Positions 1 through 10,945 of a stretch of 64,000 nucleotides of DNA are shown in pieces. A program made the position numbers and the translations under genes. The number at the start of each line of letters is the position of its first letter. Within the stretch, counting starts at the first letter, position 1. The stretch is from Strongyloides papillosus (Eukaryota; Nematoda; Chromadorea; Rhabditida; Strongyloididae): the NCBI GenBank assembly GCA_005656395.1, contig SRSI01000057.1, positions 62,001 to 126,000 on the forward strand, written 5' to 3'. The notes under the pieces were generated by a model, which made no database searches, was not told where the DNA came from, and saw only the letters and a list, made by a program, of their open reading frames with translations.

Positions 1-16
1 TTAATGATATAATCTA

Positions 17-311
17 CCGGGTGGCCAGCCAATTTCTTCCTGTCATAGATAATTTCGTCTACACTGTTCCAAAATAATAAAAATTTAATTTTTTAATTTT
101 ATACAGATTTGCAATACCTTTTCCTAAATCTTAAAAGTTAATTATACTCAGCTTTTAAGATAATGTATTTTTATATTAAAATAATTTAAAAATTCTCGGA
201 CGTATAAAACATCGATAGATAAAAATTATTTACCAGTATGAAAAAAAGTACTCTTAAACGGAAAATATGCCAACAAATTATTGTCAAATAGAGAAATTAG
301 CCGGCCACCCG
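17..311. mobile_element. MITE with GC-rich terminal inverted repeats
   Basis: A ~295-bp non-coding element begins CCGGGTGGCC and ends GGCCACCCG, with inverted repeat similarity continuing inward for about 20 bp (AATTTCTTC versus GAGAAATT). A CTA trinucleotide flanks both ends (14-16 and 312-314), a possible target duplication. It sits inside sequence that otherwise matches the 5' flanks of the two astacin genes to the right, so it inserted after the astacin unit was duplicated. Superfamily not recognised. Confidence 0.6.
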
Positions 312-1015
312 CTATGAATGTACAAATGTGTTATTAATTTTTTGTATTTTAATATTAAAATATTTTTTTGCACTAATAGAAATTATAGTTAAATTCAACA
401 CAGTAATAAATCAATACTGTACCATTTTTGCTTATGCTATCTTTTTTTACAACAGTTATGTATAAAAAAATTAATAAATTTCAAATATACTATAATCTAA
501 AATAAAAAATATTAGAATAAATCATTAATTTTAAAATTCTTTTTTATTAATTTTTATTTTTCAACTTTTTATAATTAAATAATAACATTTCGACATCAAA
601 TTGTTAAGCTTATGCTCTAATAAACACATATTTAACTAAAAATATATGTAAAACAATTTAAAATATGTATAATCTATCTTAAAAATAAAAACTTAAAATT
701 ACAAATACATTACTTATATAATTGTTAGAAATTAGAAATATTAAATTTTTTAATTTTTAATCCCGTAAAATATAGAAAAAATTATGATAATATTCGTATT
801 TATCGATCTTCTTCCAGCATACAATCTTAAGTAAATTATTGATTTCAACTACTTAAAGTATAACCATAAAAATTCTATTAAAAACGTTAATATGTTTAAA
901 AAAACCTTTATTTAAATTAGTCGTTGAATTGAAATATAATTAAATAATAAAAGAAAATTTATGCAATTATATTATAAATTCAAAGACTTGAAAATAATAT
1001 CTTTAAATTATACAA
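312..1015. other. Intergenic part of the tandem astacin unit
   Basis: No gene is seen. About 312-480 matches the 5' flanks of both astacin genes (around 2350-2530 and 5230-5340), so it is the upstream region of a third minus-strand unit that lies off the left edge. About 590-1015 matches the 3' flank of the second gene (about 3465-3901). Together these show that the array continues beyond the window. Confidence 0.55.
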
Positions 1016-2201
1016 TTACCTTCTTCTTGTTCTTCTAACTTCTTTGTACGATATTTTTATTGTATCCTCTTTGTGTAAACCATAATATATCATTACTGCT
1101 CTGCTAAATGTTGGTGGAATTATAACATTTTTGTAAAATCCACATAATACAAGACCTGTAGCACCTTTATCATGTCTATATTTAATTTCAACTCCTTTAT
1201 TTTCAACACAAGGTGTACGTTTTTCGGTAATTACTCTTTCAACAACTAAAGCAAGATTTGTTCTTGGTCTTGAGTAAAATCCAATAACACATTTTTTTAA
1301 TCCTGAAAGTTGTATTGTTTTCTTTGTTTTTTTCGCATATAAAAATCTTTTTCCACAGTCACCTTGTGAGGCTTCGAGTTTTTCACAATATTTTCCTTTA
1401 TAACCAGATGGACAGTTGCATATGCCGCAGTTGGGACTTGGATATCCGCCATTTTTACAATTTCTTATTTTTTTGCCACATTGACCACCACAAAATACAT
1501 CATTAATTTTTTTAATATCACTGAAAGAAAATTCTTCCCTTTGGCCAACCATGTTTTCATATAATTTTGATCCTTTAGTTGTGTATGCTTTCTTTCCTTT
1601 CATAGCTCCTTCTGTTATATTTGGCATCATGATTGAGCCATAGTCGAAAGCTATGTTGAAATAACGGCTTTTGAAACCTTTAACTTTAGAATATAATTTT
1701 TTTGATTGTTGTTCAATATTATTCCATAAAATTTTTACATAATGATTTCTATCATAACGAGCTGTTTCAAAATGCAATCCGAATGCACGACCAATCATGT
1801 GTTTCATACAACCCAATTCTTTAAGGCATTGTAATGTTATAGAAACATTTGAAAGTTTGTCTTTATAATATTTGTATTCAACACTAAGGTCAGGTTTTTT
1901 ATAGAAATTTATACCATCTTTCTTAAGTGTTTGTTTTACTTCTGTAAATTTTAGACATGTGTAATGTTCAAGGTGATTCAATGCTTCTAGTATATTTTTC
2001 TTATTATTTATATTTGTGTCAATGTAGTATTTTACAGGTTTTGTATAATTAAAGTTATTTTGTACTCTAATTATTCTTTTATCTCTTCTTAAATAATCTT
2101 CATCATTGCTTTCAATCTAAAAAAATATTCTCAAAAAGTTAAGAATAAATACTTACAGGAATACATAAACCCAATAAAGGTAGTAAAATAGAGAAAAACA
2201 T
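1016..2201 (-). CDS. Secreted astacin-like protein with degenerate zinc site (astacin-EGF-CUB)
   Basis: Two exons: 2201-2157 and 2116-1016, with a 40-nt GTAAGT...TTTTTTTAG intron (2117-2156), giving 381 residues. An in-frame ATG at 2225 would add 8 residues; I prefer 2201 because the paralogue to the right has only that ATG. Exon 1 encodes a hydrophobic signal peptide; exon 2 opens with an acidic stretch and a basic RRDKR site, i.e. a very short propeptide. The astacin motif HExxHxxGxxHExxR reads HMIGRAFGLHFETAR (about residues 121-135): the first His, Gly, Glu and Arg remain, but the catalytic Glu is Met, the second His is Arg and the third His is Phe. The Met-turn is SIMMP, so the Tyr ligand is lost. 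A six-Cys EGF module and a four-Cys CUB domain follow, ending in a basic tail. Peptidase activity is not expected; a binding role is inference. Confidence 0.85.
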
Positions 2202-2225
2202 TTTAGTAAATGTTGATGCTATCAT

Positions 2226-3156
2226 TTAGATAACTTTCCTTTTATATAGTATTTTGTTTTATTAGTATTTGTTTAAAAAACCAATTTATTGCAATTTTTG
2301 ATGATATAATCTATAGTGTATAATTAAATATATTATCATATCGTTTTTATATATAAATGTTCAAATGCAGTATTAATTTTGTGTACTTTATAAACTAAAG
2401 TATTTTTTTTGCAATAATAAAAAGTGTAGTTTAATTTAAAATAGCAATATATTAAAACTATATCATTTTTACCTTGTTATCTTGTTTTACAATAGTAATG
2501 TATAATAAACTTTATAAAATCGAATATATTATAATCTACAATAACAAATAAAAAATATAATTAATTTTATTCAATAAGTAAGAATTTTATAATCCTCTCT
2601 TCAAATGTTTCATTTGTACTTTAGTACGTTGTACCTAAGGCTCTTCTATTTCATGTATAAAATTATCTGGAATTATGGAAAAAACATTACCTAAAGTTTA
2701 CTTCTTTGTTTATTATTTCTAGAAAATTCTTTTCTTTATTATATATAGCAAGGCAAATCTGACATTTCATTCTTTTTACCTTTATGTCATGTATATTTTA
2801 TCATTTTATTATATCTCAGTTTTATCTTATTACTGCAATTTTAGCGTTAAACTATCTGTCCTAAATCTTCTATTGATAATGATACGTTAACAAACATCTG
2901 TTATTAACTGTAAGCTTTAATTATTTATTTTTATTGTACTGTCTTTTTGTATTCTAGAAGGCCTTAGTTGAACTTAGCACAATTCCTAAGTTATTTAATC
3001 TGTTTTATTGTATTGCGTTTTTTTACTGTAGTTTAATAAAAGATTATTATATTTTGTAGTACAACACGCCAATAAACATTCTATAGAATTTTTATTTGTT
3101 GTTATGTTATTTTACATATATTTATGATAAAATATTAATATTTCGACATAAAATTG
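2226..3156. other. 5' flank of the first astacin gene
   Basis: No gene is recognised. The first ~300 bases match the 5' flank of the second gene (5100-5340) and the left edge of the window. The remainder, about 2550-3150, is AT-rich with no open frame or repeat that I can name. Confidence 0.4.
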
Positions 3157-3464
3157 TAGCTAGATCTTAAAACGGTCTTTATTTAACGAACTTGAATTGT
3201 ATATTGTTACCATTTTTTCACATACGCTTCGCCTTTTATTGAGACTGAGCTTAGTGGAGCTTTTGAAAAATGACCGCTTAATTTTACTGGATAAAATAAA
3301 AAAATCAATATTTATATATTTAAAACTGAAATGGATATAACAATGGTAATAGTTGATAAAATGGTAAACTGATAAATTATTAATTATAGTAAATTTTTAT
3401 TTTTGTATTAAATTGAAATTGCAGGTTTGAAAGTGACCAGAACTTTTTTCTAAGACTCTAACAA
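3157..3464 (-). mobile_element. Solo LTR of the 10.65-15.28 kb retroelement family
   Basis: On the minus strand the sequence starts TGTTAGAGTCTTAGA and contains the landmarks of the LTRs at 10651 and 14984 (AAATTAAGCGGTCAT, then the CTAAGCTCAG region), ending near GCTACA. The flanks (AAAATTG and ACAATTTGTTAAG) are contiguous in the paralogous astacin unit at about 590-610, so the LTR inserted into this unit only. No internal region remains, consistent with LTR-LTR recombination. Confidence 0.65.
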
Positions 3465-3901
3465 TTTGTTAAGTTTGTGCTCGAATAAACATATATTAGC
3501 TAATAATATTTATAAAAAAACGTTAAATATGAGTAATAGATCTCAAAAACAAAGATTAATTAGCCATATAAAAAACTTATAGCATTCTTAAATTTTAAAA
3601 ACATATGAATATTAACTTTTTTACATTTTAATATAGTTAAATATAAAAAAATTGTTAGAATATTAGTATTTATTGATGTTCTTTTAACATTCAATCGTTT
3701 CAAGAGTCAATCTTTAATTAGATTATTGATTTTAATTATTTTAAGATTAAACGTAAACTTTTGTTTGAATTTGAACATGTTAAAAAAAAGCTTTTATTTA
3801 AATTAGTCATTGATTTAAAATGAAATTAGATAATAAAATCAAAATTTTAAAATTATATTTTAAATTCAAAGATTTGATACTCATATTTTCAAATAGTACA
3901 A
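3465..3901. other. 3' flank of the second astacin gene
   Basis: Non-coding. It matches 590-1015, the 3' flank of the first gene, so it belongs to the tandem duplication unit. Confidence 0.5.
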
Positions 3902-5088
3902 TCATCTTCTACTTGTTCTTCTAACTTCTCTGTATGATAAGGTTATCATATCATCTTTGTTTTGGCCTAAATATATCATTACTGCTCTACTAAATGTTGG
4001 TTTAATTACGACATCTTTGTAACTTCCACATAGTACTAAACCTGTAGCACCTTTATCGTGTCTATATTTAATTTCAATTCCTTTGTTTTCAACACAAGGT
4101 GTACGTTTTGTAGTTTTTACTTTTTTAACAACTAAAGCAAGATTTGTTCTAGGTTTAGAATAGAATCCGATGACACACTTTTTTAATCCTTTAAGTGTCA
4201 ATGTTTGTTCTCTTCTTTTTGCATATAAAAATCTTTTTCCACAGTCACCTTGTGAGGCTTCGAGTTTTTCACAATATTTTCCTTTATAACCAGATGGACA
4301 GTTGCAAACACCACAAAACGGACTTGGGTAACCTCCATTTCGGCACTTGGTAATTTTTTTTCCACATTGACCACCACAAAATACATCATTAATTTTTTTT
4401 AATGTCACTGAAAGAAAATTCTTCCCTTTGGCCAACCATGTTTTCATATAATTTTGATCCTTTAGTTGTGTATGCTTTCTTTCCTTTCATAGCTCCTTCT
4501 GTTATATTTGGCATCATGATTGAGCCATAGTCAAAAGCTGTGTTGAAATAACGGCTTTTGAAACCTTTAACTTTAGAATATAATTTTTTTGATTGTTGTT
4601 CAATATTATTCCATAAAATGTTTACATAATGATTTCTATCATAACGAGCTGTTTCGTAATGCAATCCAAAAGCACGAGCAATCATGTGTTTTATACAACC
4701 AGATTCTCTAAGGCATTTTTTTGAAACGTAAACATTTGAAAGTTTGTCTTTATAATATTTGTATTCAACACTAAGTTCAGGTTTTTTATAGAAATTAATA
4801 CCATCTTTTTTAAGTTCGTTATCTACCTTTTTAAATTTTAAACATGTGTAATGTTCAAGATGAGCAAATGTTTCATTAAGATATGTATCGTACTCTATAT
4901 ATTTTTCAATGTAATATTTTACAGGTTTCGTATAATTAAAGTTATTTTGTACTCTAATTATTCTTTTATCTCTTCTTAAATAATCTTCATCATTGCTTTC
5001 AATCTAGAAAAATATTCTTATAAAGTTAGGAACTAATACTTACAGGAATATATAAACACAATAAAGGTAGTAAAATAGATAAAAACAT
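3902..5088 (-). pseudogene. Second tandem astacin-EGF-CUB gene, interrupted by one extra base
   Basis: Paralogue of the gene at 1016-2201 with the same layout: exon 1 5088-5044 (signal peptide), a 40-nt intron 5004-5043, then one long exon. The astacin motif is HMIARAFGLHYETAR with the same losses (Glu to Met, second His to Arg, third His to Tyr) and the Met-turn is again SIMMP. The frame is open from the start to a poly-T run at 4393-4400 (8 T; 7 T in the paralogue at 1507-1513), where the extra base breaks it just before the EGF module. EGF and CUB then continue in another frame to a stop at 3902. All other splice sites and coding sequence look sound, so this is either a very recent lesion or a homopolymer sequencing error. 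Confidence 0.8.
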
Positions 5089-5504
5089 TTTAGTAAATTT
5101 TGTTGCTATCTTTCAAATAATTTGTCTTTTTATATGATTTTTTATTTTATCTGCATTTGTTAAAAAGAATCAATTTACTACAATTTTTAATTACATAACC
5201 AAAAGTGCATGATTAAATATATTGACATTATCTTTTTTATGTATAAATGTTCAGATATAGTAGTAATTTTGTGTACTTTATAAATTGATGTATTTTTTTT
5301 GCACTTTTAGAAAATATAATTTAGTTCGAAGCATTAATTTATTAACATTGTATGATTTTAAATTATGTTATTGATAGATAGAATAGGAATTTTATTATAA
5401 CATAAAAACAAAGATGTCAAGAAAACAATACAATTATATAATATGATAATACAAGTAAATATGAATATACATAATATGCAACACGTATAAATCTCAAATT
5501 TTAC
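5089..5504. other. 5' flank of the second astacin gene
   Basis: About 5089-5340 matches the 5' flank of the first gene. Rightward it runs into unrelated AT-rich sequence and then a mariner relic. No gene seen. Confidence 0.45.
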
Positions 5505-5985
5505 TTATTTTTTGACATAATCTCCTGCTACATTTATGCACTTATCCCATCATTTCACGAGCTTTCTTATGCCAATAGTAAACAAATTTCTACCCTGAGA
5601 TCTTAGCCATTTCTGTATTTTTCCCTTTACCTCTTCATTATTGTTAAATTTTACTCAACGAAAAGAATATTTGAGAAGCTCAAACAAAATAAAAATCTGA
5701 TTTTTCACGGTCTGGACTGTACTGTGAATGTGACAAAATCTCTCAATCAAGCCTTCTTGCACTTTTTTTTTACGATAGTTCAGTTTGTTTTGAATTAGCG
5801 AATGAACTGTGCTTACACTTGTACTACATTTTTTCGGAAATGTGCACGATTCATACAGCTTCTACCATATAGCTGAAGCATCCGGGAATAGATTTTGTAT
5901 GGTTTAACATTAATTAAAACATGGACTCTTTTTAAAAAACGTTGTTTCCCAAAAGTGCAGTTTTCCAGAGGGGATGCCATCATTA
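5505..5985 (-). pseudogene. Mariner transposase relic, internally deleted
   Basis: Minus-strand conceptual translation, with several stops, gives mariner-like pieces from both ends of a transposase. Near 5985-5800 is an N-terminal helix-turn-helix-like piece (PYKIYSRMLQLYGRSCMNRA). Near 5650-5510 is a C-terminal piece (EEVKGKIQKWLRS, then GIRKLVK-WDKCINVAGDYV). The central catalytic region is missing, so this is a deletion derivative. The C-terminal signature differs from the mariner relics at 24.4 and 61 kb, so it is another lineage. Clear terminal repeats were not located. Confidence 0.6.
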
Positions 5986-5999
5986 AATTGTAAAATATA

Positions 6000-6156
6000 G
6001 TATATTCACATCGAAAATTTGTTATCGCAAATTATGTAAAAATGATGAAAAATATAATTGCGATAAAATTAGTCGCAAATTAAAAAAATTCAAATTTCGT
6101 TAGGTGGGGAAAATTCATTATATTTTACGTAAAAAACGCTTCCCATTTTTTTGTGT
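6000..6156 (-). repeat. Partial copy of the ~0.9 kb dispersed repeat
   Basis: The minus strand begins ACACAAAAAAATGGG and carries the conserved head shared with copies at 16265, 25784 and 56000 (CCCACCTAACGAAATTTG, then GCGACTAATTTTATCGCAAT). Only the head of the repeat is present. Confidence 0.6.
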
Positions 6157-6809
6157 TTATAATCTATTTTTTTACTGATAAGAAATTTAATTCAAGGTAA
6201 AAGTAAATAATTTCTGTCGGTTTTTGTTTTACTTTCATACTTTAATTCCTATATTAAATTCTAATGAACAACAACAAATCATGATTACTATATTATCAAT
6301 TTATTTACCATACAAAACAACGCTTTTACTATTTAATAATTTTCCACTCATTTTATATTAAAATGTTAAACAATTGCAATTGTTATTGTGATAATAATCT
6401 TACATTTAATTGTTAAAGACAAAAAATGAATTTTGTTTGAAAAAAAAACATTTATTATGCAATGACCAATTTGATAGGTATTATTATAATTATCTTTTTA
6501 AAATAATATTACTTTTATAAAAATGAAGTAATAATATCATAGTTAAAATTTATTTTCTTCCCCTATTTGTGATAAATTGTTAATGAATCTTAAACTTTCC
6601 AAAATAAATTATTTATATTATAAACAGTGTAATCCTGGTGGATTCTTCGGGAGCCGTAAAGGCTCCCGGGCTTTTGCAGTATAACACAAAACTTTGTTTA
6701 AGAGTTTATTTAAGCAAAGGGTATTAGAATATAACAATAAGTAAGTATATATATAAACTATGAAAAAGGTATTATTTAACTATGATATAAAATAGTCTTC
6801 ATCCGTTTC
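6157..6809. other. AT-rich non-coding stretch with one GC-rich hairpin
   Basis: No gene seen. A perfect 8-bp stem, CGGGAGCC / GGCTCCCG with loop GTAAA, lies at 6648-6668 and stands out from its surroundings. It could be a retroelement remnant; it is not a histone 3' hairpin, since no histone gene is nearby. Confidence 0.4.
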
Positions 6810-6992
6810 TTATATAGTCCTTGAGGGAATAGGCGTGTTCTTATTGATATGAACGTACATACATTTCATTCGACACAGCTTCCCATGTTCACAACAGCTT
6901 GCTTTATATTTTAATTCCACACCATTTTCAATCGTATTATTTACAAAATTAAAATTTTTCAAATTACCATTTAATTTTAGAAAAATTTTCAA
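6810..6992 (-). pseudogene. Possible CUB-domain remnant of an astacin gene
   Basis: A 60-codon minus-strand frame contains NTIENGVELKYKA, which resembles the CUB segment of the neighbouring astacin genes (CVENKGVEIKYRHDKG), followed by a GxxLC-like piece. Nothing else of the gene is recognisable upstream. The likeliest reading is a decayed fourth member of the cluster; the match is short and could be chance. Confidence 0.3.
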
Positions 6993-7200
6993 AGTGTTTT
7001 AACTATGTAATAAGAAAAATAATTTGAAATTTTCTTTTAAAGAGACCATAATTTTTGAAAATATAGAAAATATGTATATTTCTGAATTCGCATCTAATAT
7101 TAATGTTACTGTCACAAAATAACATTCTGAAAATGTATCTTAATTTTTTAGTAAGATTAAATTTTATGTCACAATATATAGAGGACCACATTATAAACAT

Positions 7201-9929
7201 TATTTGAAATACACAACTTTACTTCGGTGAATATTAAACGATAGTTTTATTGTTAGAATATAAGATTAAAAACAGTACTTTAGATAATAAATAAATAATC
7301 TTTGAAATTTAAAACTTCGGACAGGATAAATATAATCTTTAAAATTATAAAAAAAGTTAGGATTTTAAAATAAACCATTGTAGTAAATTTAAATGTTAAA
7401 TTTGTATAAATAAAGAGTTTATAGAGTATTAAAAAATTTTAAAAATTAAGTTATTATTAACATCATTGTAATATAACATATAGGTATCTTCTCTCCAATG
7501 ATTTCTGTTATCATACATTATAAAGTTCAATTCTTTAATAAATTCTATGCTATTATGATTTCATTTTTCTAATAAAAACTGCACATATTGAATATATAAA
7601 GTTTAACTAAATGTAAAATTTATATATGTTGATTTAAAAGTGTTTTTTTAAAATAAACATTATCATAAATGATCATTTTTTAAATGTGGTCAAGATAAAA
7701 AAAACAAAAAAATGTTACTTTTCGATACTTTGAAAACAAATTCCTGTTTTTTTTTTTAAAGAAATTTAGTTAGTTTTTAAAATTCTTTTAGTATCTATAA
7801 TATTTTATCTATATAACAAGTTTCAACTTTGAATATATTGATTTACAAAATATTAATGTTAGATTTTCACCGCATATTTATAGTTAGTAGTTATAAAGAT
7901 AAAAATACATATAGCTTAATTATTTTAAAATCCGATTTTTAAACTTTTTTTTACTCAAAATACGATTGTTTTGAGTTTTGATGTAGAATAACTTTTTTGT
8001 TAAAAAGGGGTATTTTTAAAATAAGACTAATTTTATTATTGACTATTCATAATGTAATTTATAATGACGATTGCTTTGCCATAAACATAAAAAAAATTTT
8101 TACGACAAATTAAAATGGTTATTCTACCAATTTTTTTACGTCTTTATAATTTTCAGACAATCTTGAGATTTACTACTTTGTTCTTCATTTATAAATTTTT
8201 GGGAATTTGAAAAAATTTGAAAATTTTTGTAGAAAATAATAATTGTATCCACAGAAGTTTACTTTTTCTCCAGGTAGTTTTTCTTATTGCAAGAAATGGG
8301 GAAAATAATAACAAATTAATAAATTGCTCAAAGAATAAATTTTTGTTATATTTACCAAGTTAATTAGATATTTCAAAAATACAAAATAATAAAGAAGTAT
8401 ATGAGAAAGAAATTAGTACACATAAAATATAATTTACATAATGTAAAAATTCTGTTGGATTCCTATTAAATAATTAGCAATAAAATTTATTAAGTAGTGT
8501 TACCAAAAATTTTAGCACACGTATATACAAAAAATACTTTTAAAATTACTATATTATATTTATATTTTAGTTATAATAATATAATTTTATTTATTTGAGT
8601 ACATGTAAATTAACATACATTGTTCCACGTTGAAAGTAAAAAATTATTCATTTTAATCTAGAAAAAGATTTAAAAATAATAAATGTATGATTTATCAGTA
8701 CACCTTTTTTTGAATTTCCAAATTATATAATTTATTTAGAAATATGTAGTTTATCAATTTAAGATGACAAGATCAAACCCCATCTTTTTGATCACATTTT
8801 AATGAATTATTCTTTTATGAAGATAGCTTTTTTAGTTTTTACATAAAATTTTATACGTTAGAACTTTTTGTGATAATTAATTAAATGAAGCTTTTATTTT
8901 TCAATTGAAAGATATAAATTGTGTTACTAGAGTATACTTACTATTTTGTTCTAATTTATTGTAAATTACTTAAGCTTTTTTTAATGTATTTTTTATACAT
9001 TATAATTTCTACGATATTATATTTATCTTAAAACACAATTTTTTTTAATATATTGAGAAATTATTTTTAAAAATCAACATAAAAAAATTATAAATTTCTT
9101 TGTATAAAATAATTTCTTAGCATATTATTTAAAATTGTAAAATTTAATTTTCAGAAATATACTAAGATTGTGTAAAAGCATTCAATCTTATCATTTGAGA
9201 TTTATGACAAATGTTAATTTATTGTTTTGTTTGATTTTCTATGTTATGAATTAACGCATGTTGATTAATGCTTTGGAGTTTTCATCAATAATGATTTAAG
9301 TGTGCAGTTTTGAGATATGATATCTAAAACAAACTGAATCAGAAAATGAGAATCTAAATATAGTAGAAAGTATAAGAACATCTATAATTTAAATGATTAA
9401 AGCATTTTATTGATTGAAATTCATTCTCAAAAAAAATTACAATTTAGGCTATATTTTTATGAATCTTTTATTTGAGTTTAATATATATTTGAATTAATAG
9501 CTATCTTAATAAGATGTTATATATATAAACTTTAACTTACTGATTAATTTCAATGAATATTTTATCCTTTCCAATAAGATAAGTCATAACGTTAATAATA
9601 AGATAAATACAGTAAAATTATCACCAAATTTTTTCTTTACAAGATTATACAAAGTGTCGTACGTAAGATTTCTCAGATATTCACACTCTTAATCTTGACC
9701 ATTTCTGAAAAAGAGATGTAATATTATAAATATTTTGTAGCCAAGATACAGATACATGCTATTATTTACTATAGGTTCCATAAAGAAATCTTCATTTTAG
9801 GCGCAGTTATAAGTTGTTAAAATTTTAGTACATTTGTTAACTTCAAATTAACGTTACCTTGTGATATGGACAAGTAATATATTATTGTTATCAATTATGA
9901 AAAATTACTTTCTGTTCTACCTTTTTTTA
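7201..9929. other. AT-rich desert
   Basis: About 2.7 kb of AT-rich sequence with abundant homopolymers. I see no open frame with protein-like composition, no RNA gene and no repeat that recurs elsewhere in the window. Confidence 0.4.
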
Positions 9930-10650
9930 AAATGTCATGAATATAAATGTCCAAAAATTATGTTTTAGTAAAGAAAAAAAAGAACAACTTTTGTCAAAAT
10001 TTCGATATTTTCTAAGAATAAGAATTTAGTAAAGTAATTTTTTAACGTACGCTACTATTATTGCGATAGAGTAAATAAATATCTATCGAATGAGCATAGT
10101 TTTGTTAACTACAATTAAATTTAAAGAAAGTAATGATTAATCAAGTAATGACTATTTTTCAAAATATTTCTAACATTAAGAGAAATTATGACATTTTTTT
10201 TATTTTTTGGACATCGATAATGTTATATTAGCAAAATATTTACATTTCTTTTCTATCTTTGATTATTTGCTGTTTTATTTCAAGTATAAGAAGTACAAAA
10301 TAAGATCAAATATAAAGATAATTTTAAAGAGTATAAATGTTTTTATAAGGTAATAGATGCGTAAAAAAGTATGAAAATGTAATAAAATATGTAAAATTGA
10401 TGAAAATTTATACCTTCAACAAGTTTAAATAATAAAAATATTAAGGTTTTCTGAACAATATAAAAACAAATATGTAATATTTTATTAACTAACACATTTG
10501 GGTAATTTTAGTAATGATACTCAGCATCATAAATGTTAGAAAACATAATATTTATAATTCACTTTGTCACTAAAAGTATTATAATGGTGATATTTGACAA
10601 ATCATAACTTTATTTTTAATCAATTGTAATTTATGGTACTATATTCATTC
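9930..10650. repeat. Decayed arm of the fold-back element family
   Basis: Segments at about 9960-10170 (TTTTGTCAAAATTTCG, then GATAGAGTAAATAAATATCTATCGAATG, split here only in description) and 10590-10650 match the interior of the fold-back elements at 20836-22284 and 28593-32118. The right flank is cut off by the LTR retroelement that starts at 10651. The matching fold-back sequence does not resume after 15277. Confidence 0.5.
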
Positions 10651-10945
10651 TGTTAGGTCTCAGACAGATGTTCTGATAACACATGATAGATTTTGTCAGT
10701 AAATGACATTTTATTATAAGTTTAAAATTTATTATTTTACCAAATATAATTGTTATATCTTGTTATACTTGTTGGTTATTAATAAATACATAAAATTTAA
10801 ATTCTTATCAAAATTAAGCGGTTGTACTTATGAAGTCTTACTAAATTCAATATAAAGAAAAGGAAGAGTTAAAGTGAGAAAACGGTAGAAAATATGGATA
10901 TTTCGAATTCTCTAGATTTAAGACAATCTAAAGGTTTTGATATAG
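10651..10945 (+). repeat. 5' LTR of a degenerate gypsy-type element
   Basis: Starts TGTTAGGTCTCAGACAGATG and aligns over about 290 bp with 14984-15277. The first gag codons (MDISNSLDLRQSK) lie inside the shared LTR sequence, because the 3' LTR encodes the near-identical MDTSNFLDLRQSK. The exact 3' boundary is uncertain by about 10 bp. Confidence 0.7.

Noticed and set aside
1315..1506. Plus-strand open frame over the first astacin gene
   Set aside because: Antisense shadow of the EGF region of a well-supported gene.
4393..4400. Programmed ribosomal frameshift in the second astacin
   Set aside because: The paralogue is in frame without a shift, and no slippery site with downstream structure is evident; a mutation or sequencing error is simpler.
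4389..4685. Two separate small genes in the second astacin
   Set aside because: They are the two sides of one gene split by a single extra T; exon layout and paralogue support one gene.
6648..6668. Histone mRNA 3' hairpin or bacterial terminator
   Set aside because: No histone gene nearby and no bacterial context.
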